Source: an uncultured Lachnospiraceae bacterium
Lineage (GTDB): Bacteria > Bacillota > Clostridia > Lachnospirales > Lachnospiraceae
Direction: 5' to 3'
Length of the DNA: 34,901 nt
NCBI GenBank assembly: GCA_910585995.1
Contig: CAJUGG010000108.1
Location: forward strand, 1-34,901
The position numbers and the translations under genes are program-made. Below, in pieces: positions 23,499 to 32,398 of the stretch. A model generated the notes under the pieces. It saw only the letters and a list, made by a program, of their open reading frames with translations. It had not been told where the DNA came from and ran no database searches. The first letter of the stretch is position 1, and every line of letters begins with the position of its first letter.

Positions 23499-23885
23499 TT
23501 ATTGTGCATTTGTACCGGTTCCATTGCCAGCGGCTCCGTTATTATCAACCGTTCCGTTGTCAACATCCCCATCCACCATGGTTCCGTCTCCGGTCATATC
23601 ATTGACCAGGTCGTCCACCATGTCATCAGCGTCATTTCCGATCTCCTCTAAGAGACCATCTCCATCCACATCGGTATGGTCATAGACGCCGTCTCCGTCC
23701 GTATCAAACAAGACATCATCGATATTAGGACCATTGTTGTCCCCAGTTGCATCATCTGTAACTGTACCATTGTCGGTTCCGGTATTATCTGGTGTGGTTT
23801 CATTGTTTGATCTGCCGCACGCAGTGACTAAGAGCAGTGCCACAACTAACAGCATGCCAACGCAATACTTCCTAAACTGTCTCAT
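23499..23885 (-). CDS. Small Asp/Asn-rich lipoprotein with calcium-loop repeats
   Basis: The 128-residue product has a signal peptide and lipobox LVTAC (C23 lipidated), so it should be anchored on the outer face of the membrane. The mature part is extremely acidic. It contains two adjacent loops, DTDGDGVYDH (61-70) and DVDGDGLLEE (72-81), of the calcium-binding DxDxDG type seen in thrombospondin type 3 and dockerin-like repeats. The rest is D/N/G/T low complexity. I do not recognise a named family. AAAGGAGAG precedes the ATG. It follows dapB by ~100 bases and may have a weak promoter of its own. Confidence 0.75.
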   Translation of the reverse strand: MRQFRKYCVGMLLVVALLLVTACGRSNNETTPDNTGTDNGTVTDDATGDNNGPNIDDVLFDTDGDGVYDHTDVDGDGLLEEIGNDADDMVDDLVNDMTGDGTMVDGDVDNGTVDNNGAAGNGTGTNAQ

Positions 23886-23983
23886 AAACTTCTCTCCTTT
23901 TAAAATAAAGATGAAAAACAGTATTGACCTGCTGTTACTAATATGGACAACTCTATGATTTTTATTCTTATTTTTTAAAATTT

Positions 23984-24754
23984 TTACACATTTATGGAAT
24001 CTGCAATCACATGCTCCATCTGATAATAGCCCGCCGGCTTTCCTGCTAAAAATTTGGCTGCCTGAATGGCACCTTTCCCAAAGATCGCACGGGAATACGC
24101 CGTATGGCTGAAAGTGATCACTTCATCGGTTCCGGCAAAGATCACATCGTGTTCTCCCACAATGGTCCCTCCACGGACTGCTGAGATCCCGATCTCTGTC
24201 TTCTCTCTCTTCTGATGCCTCTGACTCCGGTCATAGGTGTAGGTATACTCCTGATCCAGAGAATCCTGCATACAGTCTGCCAAGGCAATCGCCGTGCCGC
24301 TGGGCGCGTCTAGCTTCCGGTTATGATGCTTTTCCACAATCTCAATATCAAATCCCGCATCTGCCAAGACTTTTGCAGCATCTTTTAAGAGTTTCATCAT
24401 GAGATTAATGCCCATGGACATATTGGCTGACCGAAGGATCGCCACCTCTTTGCTGGCCTCTTGTACTGCCTGTAACTGTTCTTTGGAAAGCCCTGTTGTG
24501 CACAGTACCAGCGGCAGCTTCCTCTCCACGCTGTATCTCAATAGTTCGTCCTCTGCCTTGGCGTTGGCAAAGTCGATAATCACATCTGCTTCTACATCAC
24601 AGTCCCATACCTTGGTAAATACCGGATACCCATTGTCGCGGCAGTCCACCAGGTCAATCCCTGCCACAATCTCAATCTCTGCATCCTCTTTGATCAGTCC
24701 TGTGATCACCTGTCCCATATGGCCGTTGCAGCCATGCATGATTGCTCTGACCAT
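23984..24754 (-). CDS. dapB: 4-hydroxy-tetrahydrodipicolinate reductase
   Basis: DapB reduces the DapA product to tetrahydrodipicolinate, the substrate of DapL. The 256-residue product has the nucleotide-binding start MHGCNGHMGQVI (residues 6-17), the catalytic EKHHNRKLDAPSGTA with the active-site HH and K, and the expected C-terminal domain. Its ATG overlaps the dapA stop as TAATG, a sign of translational coupling. Together with dapA and the distant dapL this completes the aminotransferase route to diaminopimelate. Confidence 0.96.
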   Translation of the reverse strand: MVRAIMHGCNGHMGQVITGLIKEDAEIEIVAGIDLVDCRDNGYPVFTKVWDCDVEADVIIDFANAKAEDELLRYSVERKLPLVLCTTGLSKEQLQAVQEASKEVAILRSANMSMGINLMMKLLKDAAKVLADAGFDIEIVEKHHNRKLDAPSGTAIALADCMQDSLDQEYTYTYDRSQRHQKREKTEIGISAVRGGTIVGEHDVIFAGTDEVITFSHTAYSRAIFGKGAIQAAKFLAGKPAGYYQMEHVIADSINV

Positions 24755-25653
24755 TAGTGCTCTCCTTTTGCTTTGATGCCAAAAGCAGCCATCGCCTCTT
24801 TTAGCTTTTTCTGGTGTTCTTCTTCCATGGTGGTAAGCGGCATCCTAAGAGGCCCTACTTCCCATCCCATCAGATTCAGTGCAGCCTTGACAGGAATGGG
24901 GTTTACCTCGCAGAACAACTGTTCGATCAGTGGAATTGCCTTTAATTGAAGTGCCAGACTGCCTGCCACATCCCCTTCCATATATTTTGCCACAATATCA
25001 TGTGTCTCTTTCGGCGCAATATTGGACAGTACAGAGATCACGCCCTTGCCGCCTAAGGATAAAAGCGGCACGATCTGATCATCATTGCCGGAATAGATAT
25101 CCAGCTCGTCACCTGCCAACTGCGCAATCTTAGCCACCTGAGAGATATTGCCGCTGGCCTCTTTGACCGCCACGATATTCTCTACATTGTGAGCCAGATA
25201 AGCAATCGTCTCCGGTGTGATATTCACGCCCGTACGCCCTTGTATATTGTATAAGATTACCGGAATCTTGACAGAATTTGCAATCTTGGTAAAATGTGCG
25301 ATCAGTCCTTTTTGAGTAGCTTTATTGTAGTAAGGACTCACCAGCAAAAGTCCGTCTGCACCATATTTTTCCGCTTCCTGAGACAGATATACTGCGGTAT
25401 CTGTGCAATTAGAGCCTGTACCTGCGATGACAGGAATCCTCTTGGCCACTTTGTCGATGGCATAGCGAATCGTCTCCAGATGCTCCTCATGCGTCAGCGT
25501 GGAGGCCTCTCCTGTAGTGCCGCAGATGATGATGCTGTCTGTTCCATTTTCAATCTGATAGTCCAGAAGCTCACCAAGCTTTTTATAATTCACTTCTCCT
25601 GTCTCAGTCATCGGTGTGACAATCGCAACTCCTGCGCCTGTAAAAATTGACAT
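24754..25653 (-). CDS. dapA: 4-hydroxy-tetrahydrodipicolinate synthase
   Basis: DapA condenses pyruvate with aspartate semialdehyde, the first step of the lysine/diaminopimelate branch. The 299-residue TIM barrel has GTTGEAST (45-52), the catalytic tyrosine in ILYNIQGRTG (Y135; the common proline before GRTG is glutamine here) and Schiff-base K164 (VAVKEASG). AGGAGG lies 6 bases before the ATG. It lies 38 bases after the CobO-like gene and is fused by a TAATG overlap to dapB. I see no lysine riboswitch before it. Confidence 0.96.
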   Translation of the reverse strand: MSIFTGAGVAIVTPMTETGEVNYKKLGELLDYQIENGTDSIIICGTTGEASTLTHEEHLETIRYAIDKVAKRIPVIAGTGSNCTDTAVYLSQEAEKYGADGLLLVSPYYNKATQKGLIAHFTKIANSVKIPVILYNIQGRTGVNITPETIAYLAHNVENIVAVKEASGNISQVAKIAQLAGDELDIYSGNDDQIVPLLSLGGKGVISVLSNIAPKETHDIVAKYMEGDVAGSLALQLKAIPLIEQLFCEVNPIPVKAALNLMGWEVGPLRMPLTTMEEEHQKKLKEAMAAFGIKAKGEH

Positions 25654-25691
25654 AATTTTCCCTCCTGGTAATCTTTCGTTGGATTTCTATA

Positions 25692-26186
25692 CTATATGGA
25701 TTCTTTCAGAGTTGATATCTGATATACTCCATCTGCCCATTCCATAATCTCAGAGCAAAGCTTGATGCCAGTAAATATAAGCTCCGTACTGTCGGAAGCC
25801 TCCTCTAACAGTGCACGAATATCCGCAATCTCTGCGATTCCATATTCCAAAAGCCCCAAGATCTCGTCTAATACCAGCACATTACACTCCCCTGTGGCAA
25901 GCACCTTCTTCGCAAAACCGAGACCATTTTTCATATTCATGATCTCTTCTTCCCGTTCCTCAGGACTTAGGTCTTGAAAAGCTGCTTCCCTGCGCTGAAA
26001 ACGAAACAGTTTAATCTCTGGCTCCAGCCGTTTTATAAAGCTTAGTTCCTCCGGCTGTCTCCCTTTTAAAAACTGTATGATAAAGACTGACTTTCCCTTG
26101 CTGGCTTCCTTGATCGCCTGACCAAGTGCCGCTGTCGTCTTACCTTTTCCGCTTCCAAAATAGATCTGTAATTTTCCCCTGTTCAT
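25692..26186 (-). CDS. CobO/BtuR-like corrinoid adenosyltransferase
   Basis: The 164-residue P-loop protein has GSGKGKTTAALG (12-23), a Q-rich FLKGRQPEELSF segment and LVLDEI (B motif), the layout of cob(I)yrinic acid a,c-diamide adenosyltransferase (PF02572). The family adds the adenosyl group to corrinoids. It is shorter than typical CobO (about 190-200 residues) because the N-terminus starts directly at the P-loop strand and the C-terminus is brief. It lies before dapA-dapB with no obvious pathway link and has its own promoter, so function on cobamides is likely but unproven. Confidence 0.78.
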   Translation of the reverse strand: MNRGKLQIYFGSGKGKTTAALGQAIKEASKGKSVFIIQFLKGRQPEELSFIKRLEPEIKLFRFQRREAAFQDLSPEEREEEIMNMKNGLGFAKKVLATGECNVLVLDEILGLLEYGIAEIADIRALLEEASDSTELIFTGIKLCSEIMEWADGVYQISTLKESI

Positions 26187-26232
26187 AATCCCCCCACATT
26201 TCTGAGCATGAAATAGAACTCTATATTTTTCT

Positions 26233-26261
26233 ATCTTACACTAGCCTTGAAAGAAATGCAA
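26233..26261 (-). promoter_or_regulatory. Predicted sigma-A promoter of cobO-dapA-dapB
   Basis: On the minus strand TTGCAT (26256-26261), 17 bases, TAAGAT (26233-26238), about 47 bases before the CobO-like gene. Confidence 0.6.
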
Positions 26262-26284
26262 GTATTTTGGTGATTATGCACGAG

Positions 26285-26911
26285 TCAGTCCAGATATTCC
26301 AGCTTGCTCACCGACACTTCATAGGCAATCCGGCGCTCGCTCTCTTCTTCATCAATTTTTTTCACATATTCCCTGCTCTGTATCCTGCCCCAGATCTGTG
26401 TATGGCCTCCCACCTCAAAACCCGATGCAAAACGGGCATTTCTGCCCCAGCAGATACACGGAATATAGTCTGATTTGCCATATGGACGGTTGACGGCTAA
26501 GAGGATATCTGCGATCTCTCTGCCAAGGGGTGTCTTACGATAGACGGGCATCTTACAGATAAATCCATCCAAAAAGATCTGGTTGGTCTTGGCATTTTCC
26601 ACCTCTTCCTCGATAAACTCCAGCTCCCGCACAAATACGGACAACACCAGCCGGTTCTTCTTCTCTTCGTGGCGGTTATAAGAACGGAACTGTCCCGACG
26701 CATGGATATAGGCGCCCTTATAGTCCTCATTCACATCGATCAGCCTCTCCGAGATCATCAGAGGTATCACATCACAGGATTCGCTCAATCTTTTCACTGA
26801 TACATTCAGCATATAAAACCCTTCCCCAAAAACTTCATGGCTGAATGCAAAATCAGACACTACCTCTCCTACAATTGATACTTGGTTGTTTTCAATAATC
26901 TTATCTGACAT
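26285..26911 (-). CDS. SSB-like protein with two OB-type segments
   Basis: The 208-residue product begins MSDKIIENNQVSIVGEVVSD. It appears to contain two OB-fold-like segments: 10-105 (VSIVGEVV ... YIHASGQFRSYNRHEE) and 112-208 (IFLDGFICKMPVYRKTPLGREIADILLAVNR ... VGGHTQIWGRIQSREY). The second carries the single-strand-binding signature (GREIADILLAVNRPYGKSDYIPCICWG). The start at 26911 has GGGAG 9 bases upstream. An upstream ATG (27049) would add 46 unlikely residues through the promoter region. It may replace or supplement the standard SSB; I infer nucleic-acid binding. Confidence 0.75.
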   Translation of the reverse strand: MSDKIIENNQVSIVGEVVSDFAFSHEVFGEGFYMLNVSVKRLSESCDVIPLMISERLIDVNEDYKGAYIHASGQFRSYNRHEEKKNRLVLSVFVRELEFIEEEVENAKTNQIFLDGFICKMPVYRKTPLGREIADILLAVNRPYGKSDYIPCICWGRNARFASGFEVGGHTQIWGRIQSREYVKKIDEEESERRIAYEVSVSKLEYLD

Positions 26912-27056
26912 AATTTTGTTCTCCCTTCTGTTTGACGAAGTGTCTCTTTTCGTATTTTGTCTATAATATATATTCGGGGTCTTTCCTAAATATTCCAAAT
27001 TTTTGAAAATTTTATGCGCTAAGACGAGAAATCCGCCTTGTTTTTCCATTATCCAC

Positions 27057-27084
27057 TTGTTTTATTTGAAAAATATGGTACACT
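27057..27084 (+). promoter_or_regulatory. Predicted promoter of typA
   Basis: TTGTTT (27057-27062), 16 bases, then TACACT (27079-27084) with an extended TGG just before it. A nearby TTGACA (27105-27110) lacks a -10 at proper spacing. The divergent ssb-like gene must be served by the AT-rich minus-strand sequence near 26955-26975. Confidence 0.45.
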
Positions 27085-27138
27085 ATTAAATTTGTAAGAA
27101 CTTGTTGACAGAAATTTATAATATATGAGGTTTGATCT

Positions 27139-28968
27139 ATGAAACGAAATGATGTCAGAAACATAGCAATTATCGCACATGTAGACCATGGAAAGACAAC
27201 ACTGGTGGACGAACTCTTAAAGCAAAGCGGCGTCTTTCGTGCACATCAGGAGGTAGCGGAGCGCGTGATGGATTCCAACGATATCGAGAGAGAACGCGGA
27301 ATCACCATCTTGTCCAAAAATACGGCTGTCTTCTATAAAGATGTGAAAATCAATATTATCGACACCCCTGGACATGCGGATTTTGGCGGCGAAGTAGAAC
27401 GTGTTCTAAAAATGGTGGATGGTGTCATCCTGGTGGTGGATGCCTTTGAAGGCTCCATGCCCCAGACCAAATTTGTCCTCCGAAAAGCCCTGGAACTCCA
27501 GCTTCCGGTCATTGTATGCATCAATAAGATTGACCGCCCGGAGGCCCGCCCGGAAGAAGTCATCGACGAAGTATTGGAGCTTCTGATGGACCTTGATGCC
27601 TCAGACGAACAGCTTGACTGCCCGTTTGTCTTCGCTTCTGCCAAAGGTGGATACGCCACGCTGGATCTCAAAGAAGAAGGCAAAAATATGACGCCTCTTT
27701 TCGACACTATCCTAGACTATATCCCGGCCCCCGAAGGAGACCCGGACGCTCCCACGCAGATGCTGGTAAGCACCATTGACTACAACGAATATGTGGGCCG
27801 AATCGGTGTGGGAAAAGTAGATAACGGATGTGTAAAAGTCAACCAGGAAGTCGTGATTGTCAACCACCACGAACCAGACAAGGTAAAAAAGGTAAAGATC
27901 AGCAAACTCTACGAATTTGACGGGCTAAATAAGGTGGATGTCACCTCTGCCACTGTGGGTTCTATCGTGGCCATCTCCGGCATCGCAGACCTGCATATCG
28001 GAGATACTATATGTTCCCCAGAATCACCCGTGGCGATCCCCTTCCAGAAGATCTCAGAACCTACGATCGCCATGCAGTTTAACGTCAACGACAGCCCTCT
28101 GGCTGGCACAGAAGGAAAATATGTCACCTCCAGACATCTCAGAGACCGCCTGTTCCGCGAATTAAACACAGATGTAAGCCTGCGTGTGGAGGAGACCAAT
28201 AATACGGACAGCTTCAAAGTGTCCGGCCGCGGGGAACTGCATCTGTCCGTGCTGATTGAAAATATGCGGCGGGAAGGTTATGAATTTTCTGTCAGCAAAG
28301 CAGAAGTATTGTACCATTTTGATGAAAAAGGGAAAAAATTAGAACCCATGGAATTAGCATATGTCGATGTCGACGATGAATTTTCAGGCAATGTGATCCA
28401 GAAATTGGGAGAGCGAAAAGGCGAGCTTTTAAATATGCACACCAACTCCAGCGGCTCCACTCGCTTAGAATTTTCCATTCCATCCAGAGGACTGATCGGC
28501 TATCGCGGAGAATTTATGACAGACACTAAGGGAACTGGTGTTCTGAACACTATATTCAATGGATACGAACCTTATAAAGGAGATATCCACTACCGCAAGC
28601 AAGGTTCTCTGATCGCCTTTGAATCAGGAGAATCCATCACCTATGGACTTTTTAATGCCCAGGAACGCGGCACCTTATTTATCGGGCCTGGAGAAAAAGT
28701 CTATTCTGGTATGGTTGTGGGACAAAATGGAAAATCAGACGACATCGAACTCAATGTCTGCAAGACGAAAAAACTGACCAACACGCGCTCTTCCAGCGCG
28801 GACGAAGCACTGAAACTGACGCCGCCCAGAATCTTGAGTCTGGAACAGTGTCTGGAATTTATCGATACCGATGAACTGTTGGAGATCACCCCTAAGAGCC
28901 TGCGTATCCGGAAGAAAATCCTCGATCCTACCATGCGCAAGCGGGCTGCCATGAGAAAAGAAGCCTAG
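27139..28968 (+). CDS. typA: Ribosome-associated GTPase TypA/BipA
   Basis: The 609-residue product has the EF-G-like G domain (AHVDHGKTTL, residues 13-22; RGITI; DTPGHADFGGEV; NKIDRPEARP), followed by the characteristic TypA C-terminal region (FIGPGEKVYSGMVVGQ; KKLTNTRSSSADEALKLTPP). TypA helps 50S assembly and translation under cold and other stress. GAGG lies 9 bases before the ATG. It is transcribed alone, divergent from the ssb-like gene, and ends in a strong hairpin. Complete. Confidence 0.97.
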   Translation: MKRNDVRNIAIIAHVDHGKTTLVDELLKQSGVFRAHQEVAERVMDSNDIERERGITILSKNTAVFYKDVKINIIDTPGHADFGGEVERVLKMVDGVILVVDAFEGSMPQTKFVLRKALELQLPVIVCINKIDRPEARPEEVIDEVLELLMDLDASDEQLDCPFVFASAKGGYATLDLKEEGKNMTPLFDTILDYIPAPEGDPDAPTQMLVSTIDYNEYVGRIGVGKVDNGCVKVNQEVVIVNHHEPDKVKKVKISKLYEFDGLNKVDVTSATVGSIVAISGIADLHIGDTICSPESPVAIPFQKISEPTIAMQFNVNDSPLAGTEGKYVTSRHLRDRLFRELNTDVSLRVEETNNTDSFKVSGRGELHLSVLIENMRREGYEFSVSKAEVLYHFDEKGKKLEPMELAYVDVDDEFSGNVIQKLGERKGELLNMHTNSSGSTRLEFSIPSRGLIGYRGEFMTDTKGTGVLNTIFNGYEPYKGDIHYRKQGSLIAFESGESITYGLFNAQERGTLFIGPGEKVYSGMVVGQNGKSDDIELNVCKTKKLTNTRSSSADEALKLTPPRILSLEQCLEFIDTDELLEITPKSLRIRKKILDPTMRKRAAMRKEA

Positions 28969-28979
28969 TTGAGTATGAT

Positions 28980-29018
28980 ATTGGTTGGCTGTACGCTGCA
29001 CTGCGACAGCCAACCAAT
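28980..29018. terminator. Terminator hairpin between typA and glcK
   Basis: ATTGGTTGGCTGT (28980-28992) and ACAGCCAACCAAT (29006-29018) form a perfect 13-bp stem between the convergent genes. No long T-run follows on either side, so efficiency is uncertain. Confidence 0.7.
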
Positions 29019-29024
29019 AATATA

Positions 29025-29963
29025 TTACTCTTCGATCACAAGTTTTGCCGAGCCATAGATCCCGGCATCATTTCCAAGCGTTGCCAGGACAAATTTTGCC
29101 TCCCGGCAGCCGCGAAACGTGTATTTGACAAAATATTTTTTAATATACTCCAGAATCACCGGACCTGCTTTTGAGACCCCGCCTCCGATCACAAACACTT
29201 CCGGATCTACCGTACTTGCAATATTGGCCAGTCCAAGGCCTAAATATTTTCCAAAGCGCTCTGCCACTTCACAGGCAAATGACTCTCCTTCTTTGACCGC
29301 GTCCCAGATGTCCTTTGCACTCATATAGTCCAGATCAAGCGATGTCTTGCAGGGCGCTTCCTGCTGCATCCATTTTGCCAGACGGACAATCCCATTGGCG
29401 GATGCCACCTGCTCTAAACAGCCCTGATTGCCGCAGCCGCAAGTTCCCGGAATGTTGTCATCCACATGGATATGGCCAATCTCTCCACCCGCACCATGAG
29501 TACCCACTATAATCTGTCCATCGACGATGATGCCGCCGCCGACTCCTGTACCGAGCGTTACCATCACGCCATTTTTATGGCCGGCTGCTGCCCCTTTCCA
29601 CATCTCTCCAAGTGCGGCCACATTGGCATCGTTACCTCCTCTGCAGGTCAGGCCAGTCAGCTCTTCTAACTCTCTGGTCACTTCTTTATAGCCCCAGCCC
29701 AAATTGGCGGTATGGGGCACTATGCCATTAGCATCGATCGGGCCTGGCACGCCGATCCCAATCCCGGCCACTTCTTCTTTCTCAATCCCTTTTTCTGTCA
29801 GTTTAGCCAATGTACTTGATGCAATATCCGGAAGGATCGCTGTTCCGCCGTCCTCTGTTCTGGTGGGAATCTCCCATTTATCCAGAAGCTGACCATCGAT
29901 CTGAAAGAGTCCCATCTTCACGGTAGTCCCACCCACATCGATTCCAAAACAATATTTTTTCAT
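29025..29963 (-). CDS. glcK: ROK-family glucokinase
   Basis: The 312-residue product has the ATP-binding DVGGTT (9-14), GVPGPID, the sugar site GGNDANVAALGE (109-120), GTGVGGG (138-144), and the ROK zinc motif with H164 and CGCGNQGC (175-182). It phosphorylates intracellular glucose. It lies 17 bases after hprK, so the two are likely one operon linking glucose phosphorylation to HPr-based carbon control. Confidence 0.93.
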   Translation of the reverse strand: MKKYCFGIDVGGTTVKMGLFQIDGQLLDKWEIPTRTEDGGTAILPDIASSTLAKLTEKGIEKEEVAGIGIGVPGPIDANGIVPHTANLGWGYKEVTRELEELTGLTCRGGNDANVAALGEMWKGAAAGHKNGVMVTLGTGVGGGIIVDGQIIVGTHGAGGEIGHIHVDDNIPGTCGCGNQGCLEQVASANGIVRLAKWMQQEAPCKTSLDLDYMSAKDIWDAVKEGESFACEVAERFGKYLGLGLANIASTVDPEVFVIGGGVSKAGPVILEYIKKYFVKYTFRGCREAKFVLATLGNDAGIYGSAKLVIEE

Positions 29964-29980
29964 GTTGTCATCCCCCTCAC

Positions 29981-30910
29981 TCAGCGTTTGTTTTTGTTGA
30001 TGCTCTCCTGCACTCTGCGGTACAGTTCCTGCGCTGCATTGTATCCCATCTTCTTCTGCCTGTGGTTGACGGCTGCCGCCTCCACGATAATCGCCAGATT
30101 CCGGCCCGGACGAATCGGGATCGAATGACAGATGACCTTATTTCCCAAAAATTCGGTGTACTCCTCATTCAGTCCAAGTCTGTCATATTCTTTGTCCTTA
30201 TCCCACTCTTCCAGCTTAATCACCATATCAATGGTCTGGGTCTCCTTTACGCTCTCCACACCATACAGCGTCTTCACATCAATAATCCCAATGCCCCGAA
30301 GCTCAATAAAATGTCTGGTGATCTCCGGCGAAGTCCCCACCAGGGTATCGTCGCTGACCTTATGTATCTCCACCACATCATCTGTAATCAGCCGGTGTCC
30401 TCTCTTTAACAGCTCCAGCGCCGCCTCACTCTTACCGATCCCGCTCTCACCCATGATCAGGACACCCTCGCCATATACATCCACCAGGACCCCATGGATG
30501 GAGATACAAGGTGCAAGCTCCACATTCAGCCACCGGATAATCTCCGCCATCAGAGAAGAAGTCGTCCGCTCACTGTATAAAAGAGGCTTATGATACTTCT
30601 TAGCCAGATCCAGCATCTCCTCATCCGGCTCCGTCCTGGACGCATAGATCACACAGGGAATATTGCTGCTCATAAACCGCTCATAATTCTCCATCTTCGC
30701 ATTGGCATCCAGACTTTTCAGATAACTGTACTCCACATATCCAATAATCTGCACTCTCTCGCAGGCAAAATGTTCAAAATATCCCGACAGCTGAAGCGCC
30801 GGCCGGTTAATCTCCGCACTGTGAATCTCAATCCCATCCGTCTCCACTTCTGGAATCAGGTTCTTAAGCCCCAGTTTGTCAATCATCTTATTCAATGTTA
30901 CTGTCTTCAT
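29981..30910 (-). CDS. hprK: HPr kinase/phosphorylase
   Basis: HprK phosphorylates and dephosphorylates HPr on Ser46 and so controls carbon catabolite repression with CcpA. The 309-residue product has the P-loop GESGIGKS (154-161), TDDVVEI (176-182), and the signature FIELRGIGIIDVKTLYG. The N-terminal regulatory domain is present. The ATG follows a GGGAG. A predicted promoter lies at 30948-30976 and glcK follows directly. Confidence 0.96.
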   Translation of the reverse strand: MKTVTLNKMIDKLGLKNLIPEVETDGIEIHSAEINRPALQLSGYFEHFACERVQIIGYVEYSYLKSLDANAKMENYERFMSSNIPCVIYASRTEPDEEMLDLAKKYHKPLLYSERTTSSLMAEIIRWLNVELAPCISIHGVLVDVYGEGVLIMGESGIGKSEAALELLKRGHRLITDDVVEIHKVSDDTLVGTSPEITRHFIELRGIGIIDVKTLYGVESVKETQTIDMVIKLEEWDKDKEYDRLGLNEEYTEFLGNKVICHSIPIRPGRNLAIIVEAAAVNHRQKKMGYNAAQELYRRVQESINKNKR

Positions 30911-30947
30911 TTGAGTCTCCCATCATCTCTTTTCTCTTCTTTTTTTA

Positions 30948-30976
30948 ATCATATCATTTTTTTAATTCCTTATCAA
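30948..30976 (-). promoter_or_regulatory. Predicted promoter of hprK-glcK
   Basis: On the minus strand TTGATA (30971-30976), 17 bases, TATGAT (30948-30953). A TTGACA a little further upstream (30994-30999) has only a poor -10 partner. Confidence 0.55.
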
Positions 30977-31034
30977 CTCAGAAAAAGCCTATCTGTCAAA
31001 TATCGTATAAAACCGATTAACTCTAGGAGTGCAA

Positions 31035-32226
31035 TCAGACATGCTCCTTATATTTTTCTATCTTGCACCAATGTTTTCTTTCGCCTGCTAAAGCCTTGCG
31101 GTTATAACTGATTCCCACGAGAAGAATATCACTTCCATATTCTTTAAACGTTTTTGCATATCGTCGATCTTTGATCTGTGCAATGGCGCCTTTGGCAGAT
31201 TGATTCCATTTTAATTCAATGACCAGAATTGGCAACATAGAATTTTTTTTTTGGAAGATATACAAGATCTGCATAACCAACGCCTGCTGGTAATTCCTCA
31301 AACAACAAATACTCGTCTCCATAACTGAAATAGGCCCGTTTGATCACACTGCGCAGTGCCTGTTCATTATTATAATGCAAAGCAGATTCTTCTTCATGAA
31401 TCTTTTCAATTTGTCTTGCAACAGCTTCTTCTCTTCCATGAATGGTATCTTCTATCAGTTGGTCACTCTCGCGCACTCGCCGAATCGTGTCATTTCTTTT
31501 TACCTGTCGTACCGTTTTTGCAAATTCCAGACGAATCTCTTCATTTGGGATATATACTTTCTGCGTATTCTCATCATAAGCTAAATATCCTAGATGAATC
31601 AGTAGTGTCAAAACATCATTTTTGTCTCGAAAAGTCACCAGATCATTTGCAAAACCGTCTGTATTTACCTTTACTTTTACACCGCCGATCAGTTCTGCCA
31701 TTGTTCTGCCCAATCCATCAAAATCAAGACTGATATATCCCATCAGGCTTTCTGCCGCAGAAGTCTGTGTCCAGTAGGAATCAAAATCACTGCCATAGTC
31801 CTTACAAAGTCTCTTTACTTCCTCTTTTGTAAATCCAACATATTTTCCAAACTGCCTTGGTTTAATCATGGAATATTCCCAAAAATCGGATATGGCTGAC
31901 TGGGAACCATCTTTCTTAATTGGTAAAATACCTGTCATATCCAGATAAATCACATCATATTGATTCAAATGTTTTTGATATTGTGTATCATTAGCAATCT
32001 CTAGATCATCAAAAAGTTCTGCGGAATCGCAGGTTTTTCCATAATAAGCACACAACATCTGAGCTGCAAAGGATTTACCAAAACGGCGGGGTCTGCTGAT
32101 ACAGGTCAGACGTCTAGGAGTATGAATGGTCTGGTTAATCAGACTAATCAGACCACTTTTATCTACATAAATATCATTTCTGATCTCAGAAAACCCACTG
32201 TTTCCAGGGTTGATATAATTTCCCAT
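31035..32226 (-). pseudogene. Decayed AAA-ATPase / PD-(D/E)XK nuclease-like gene (frameshift plus internal deletions)
   Basis: The start (MGNYINPGNSGFSEIRND) and RPRRFGKSFAAQML match the AAA-ATPase-like family (PF09820) that carries a C-terminal nuclease domain (PF08011). The reading frame breaks at an A10 run (31243-31252 on the plus strand as T10). With nine A's the protein would run on through LVIELKW (nuclease core), QIKDRRYAKTF, SDILLVGISYNRK to 31035, giving 396 residues. The family usually has 510-570. Two in-frame gaps explain this: VIYLDM joins straight to TGILPIKK, losing the Walker B region, and LCKDYG joins SDFDSYWTQT. I therefore call it a pseudogene. A sequencing error could explain the A10 step but not the gaps. 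Confidence 0.8.
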
Positions 32227-32320
32227 GATCCTATGACCCCCAATCTATGTTGTGTTTGCTGTAGCAGCTTTTTTGCTTATTTTATCATATCATCTTTTCT
32301 ATTTGTTATCAACATGAATA

Positions 32321-32369
32321 AAAGAGTCCATCAGTTACATATCTTTTGAAACTGATGGACTCTTTTTTT
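32321..32369. terminator. Terminator hairpin after the surface protein gene
   Basis: AAAGAGTCCATCAGTT (from 32321) pairs with AACTGATGGACTCTTT, followed by a T-run to 32369 on the plus strand. The minus strand also shows TTTT after the stem. It separates the pseudogene from the upstream surface-protein gene. The rest of 32227-32398 shows nothing else. Confidence 0.85.
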
Positions 32370-32398
32370 ATGTTCTGTTTAACTAAATATTGCTTTGT

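Noticed and set aside
25654..25691. Lysine riboswitch before dapA
   Set aside because: The gap to the CobO-like gene is only 38 bases and contains no fold or consensus; nothing matching was seen before the CobO-like gene either.
26912..27049. N-terminal extension of the SSB-like protein to 27049
   Set aside because: The extension crosses the AT-rich promoter region, has unlikely sequence, and the ATG at 26911 has a good GGGAG.
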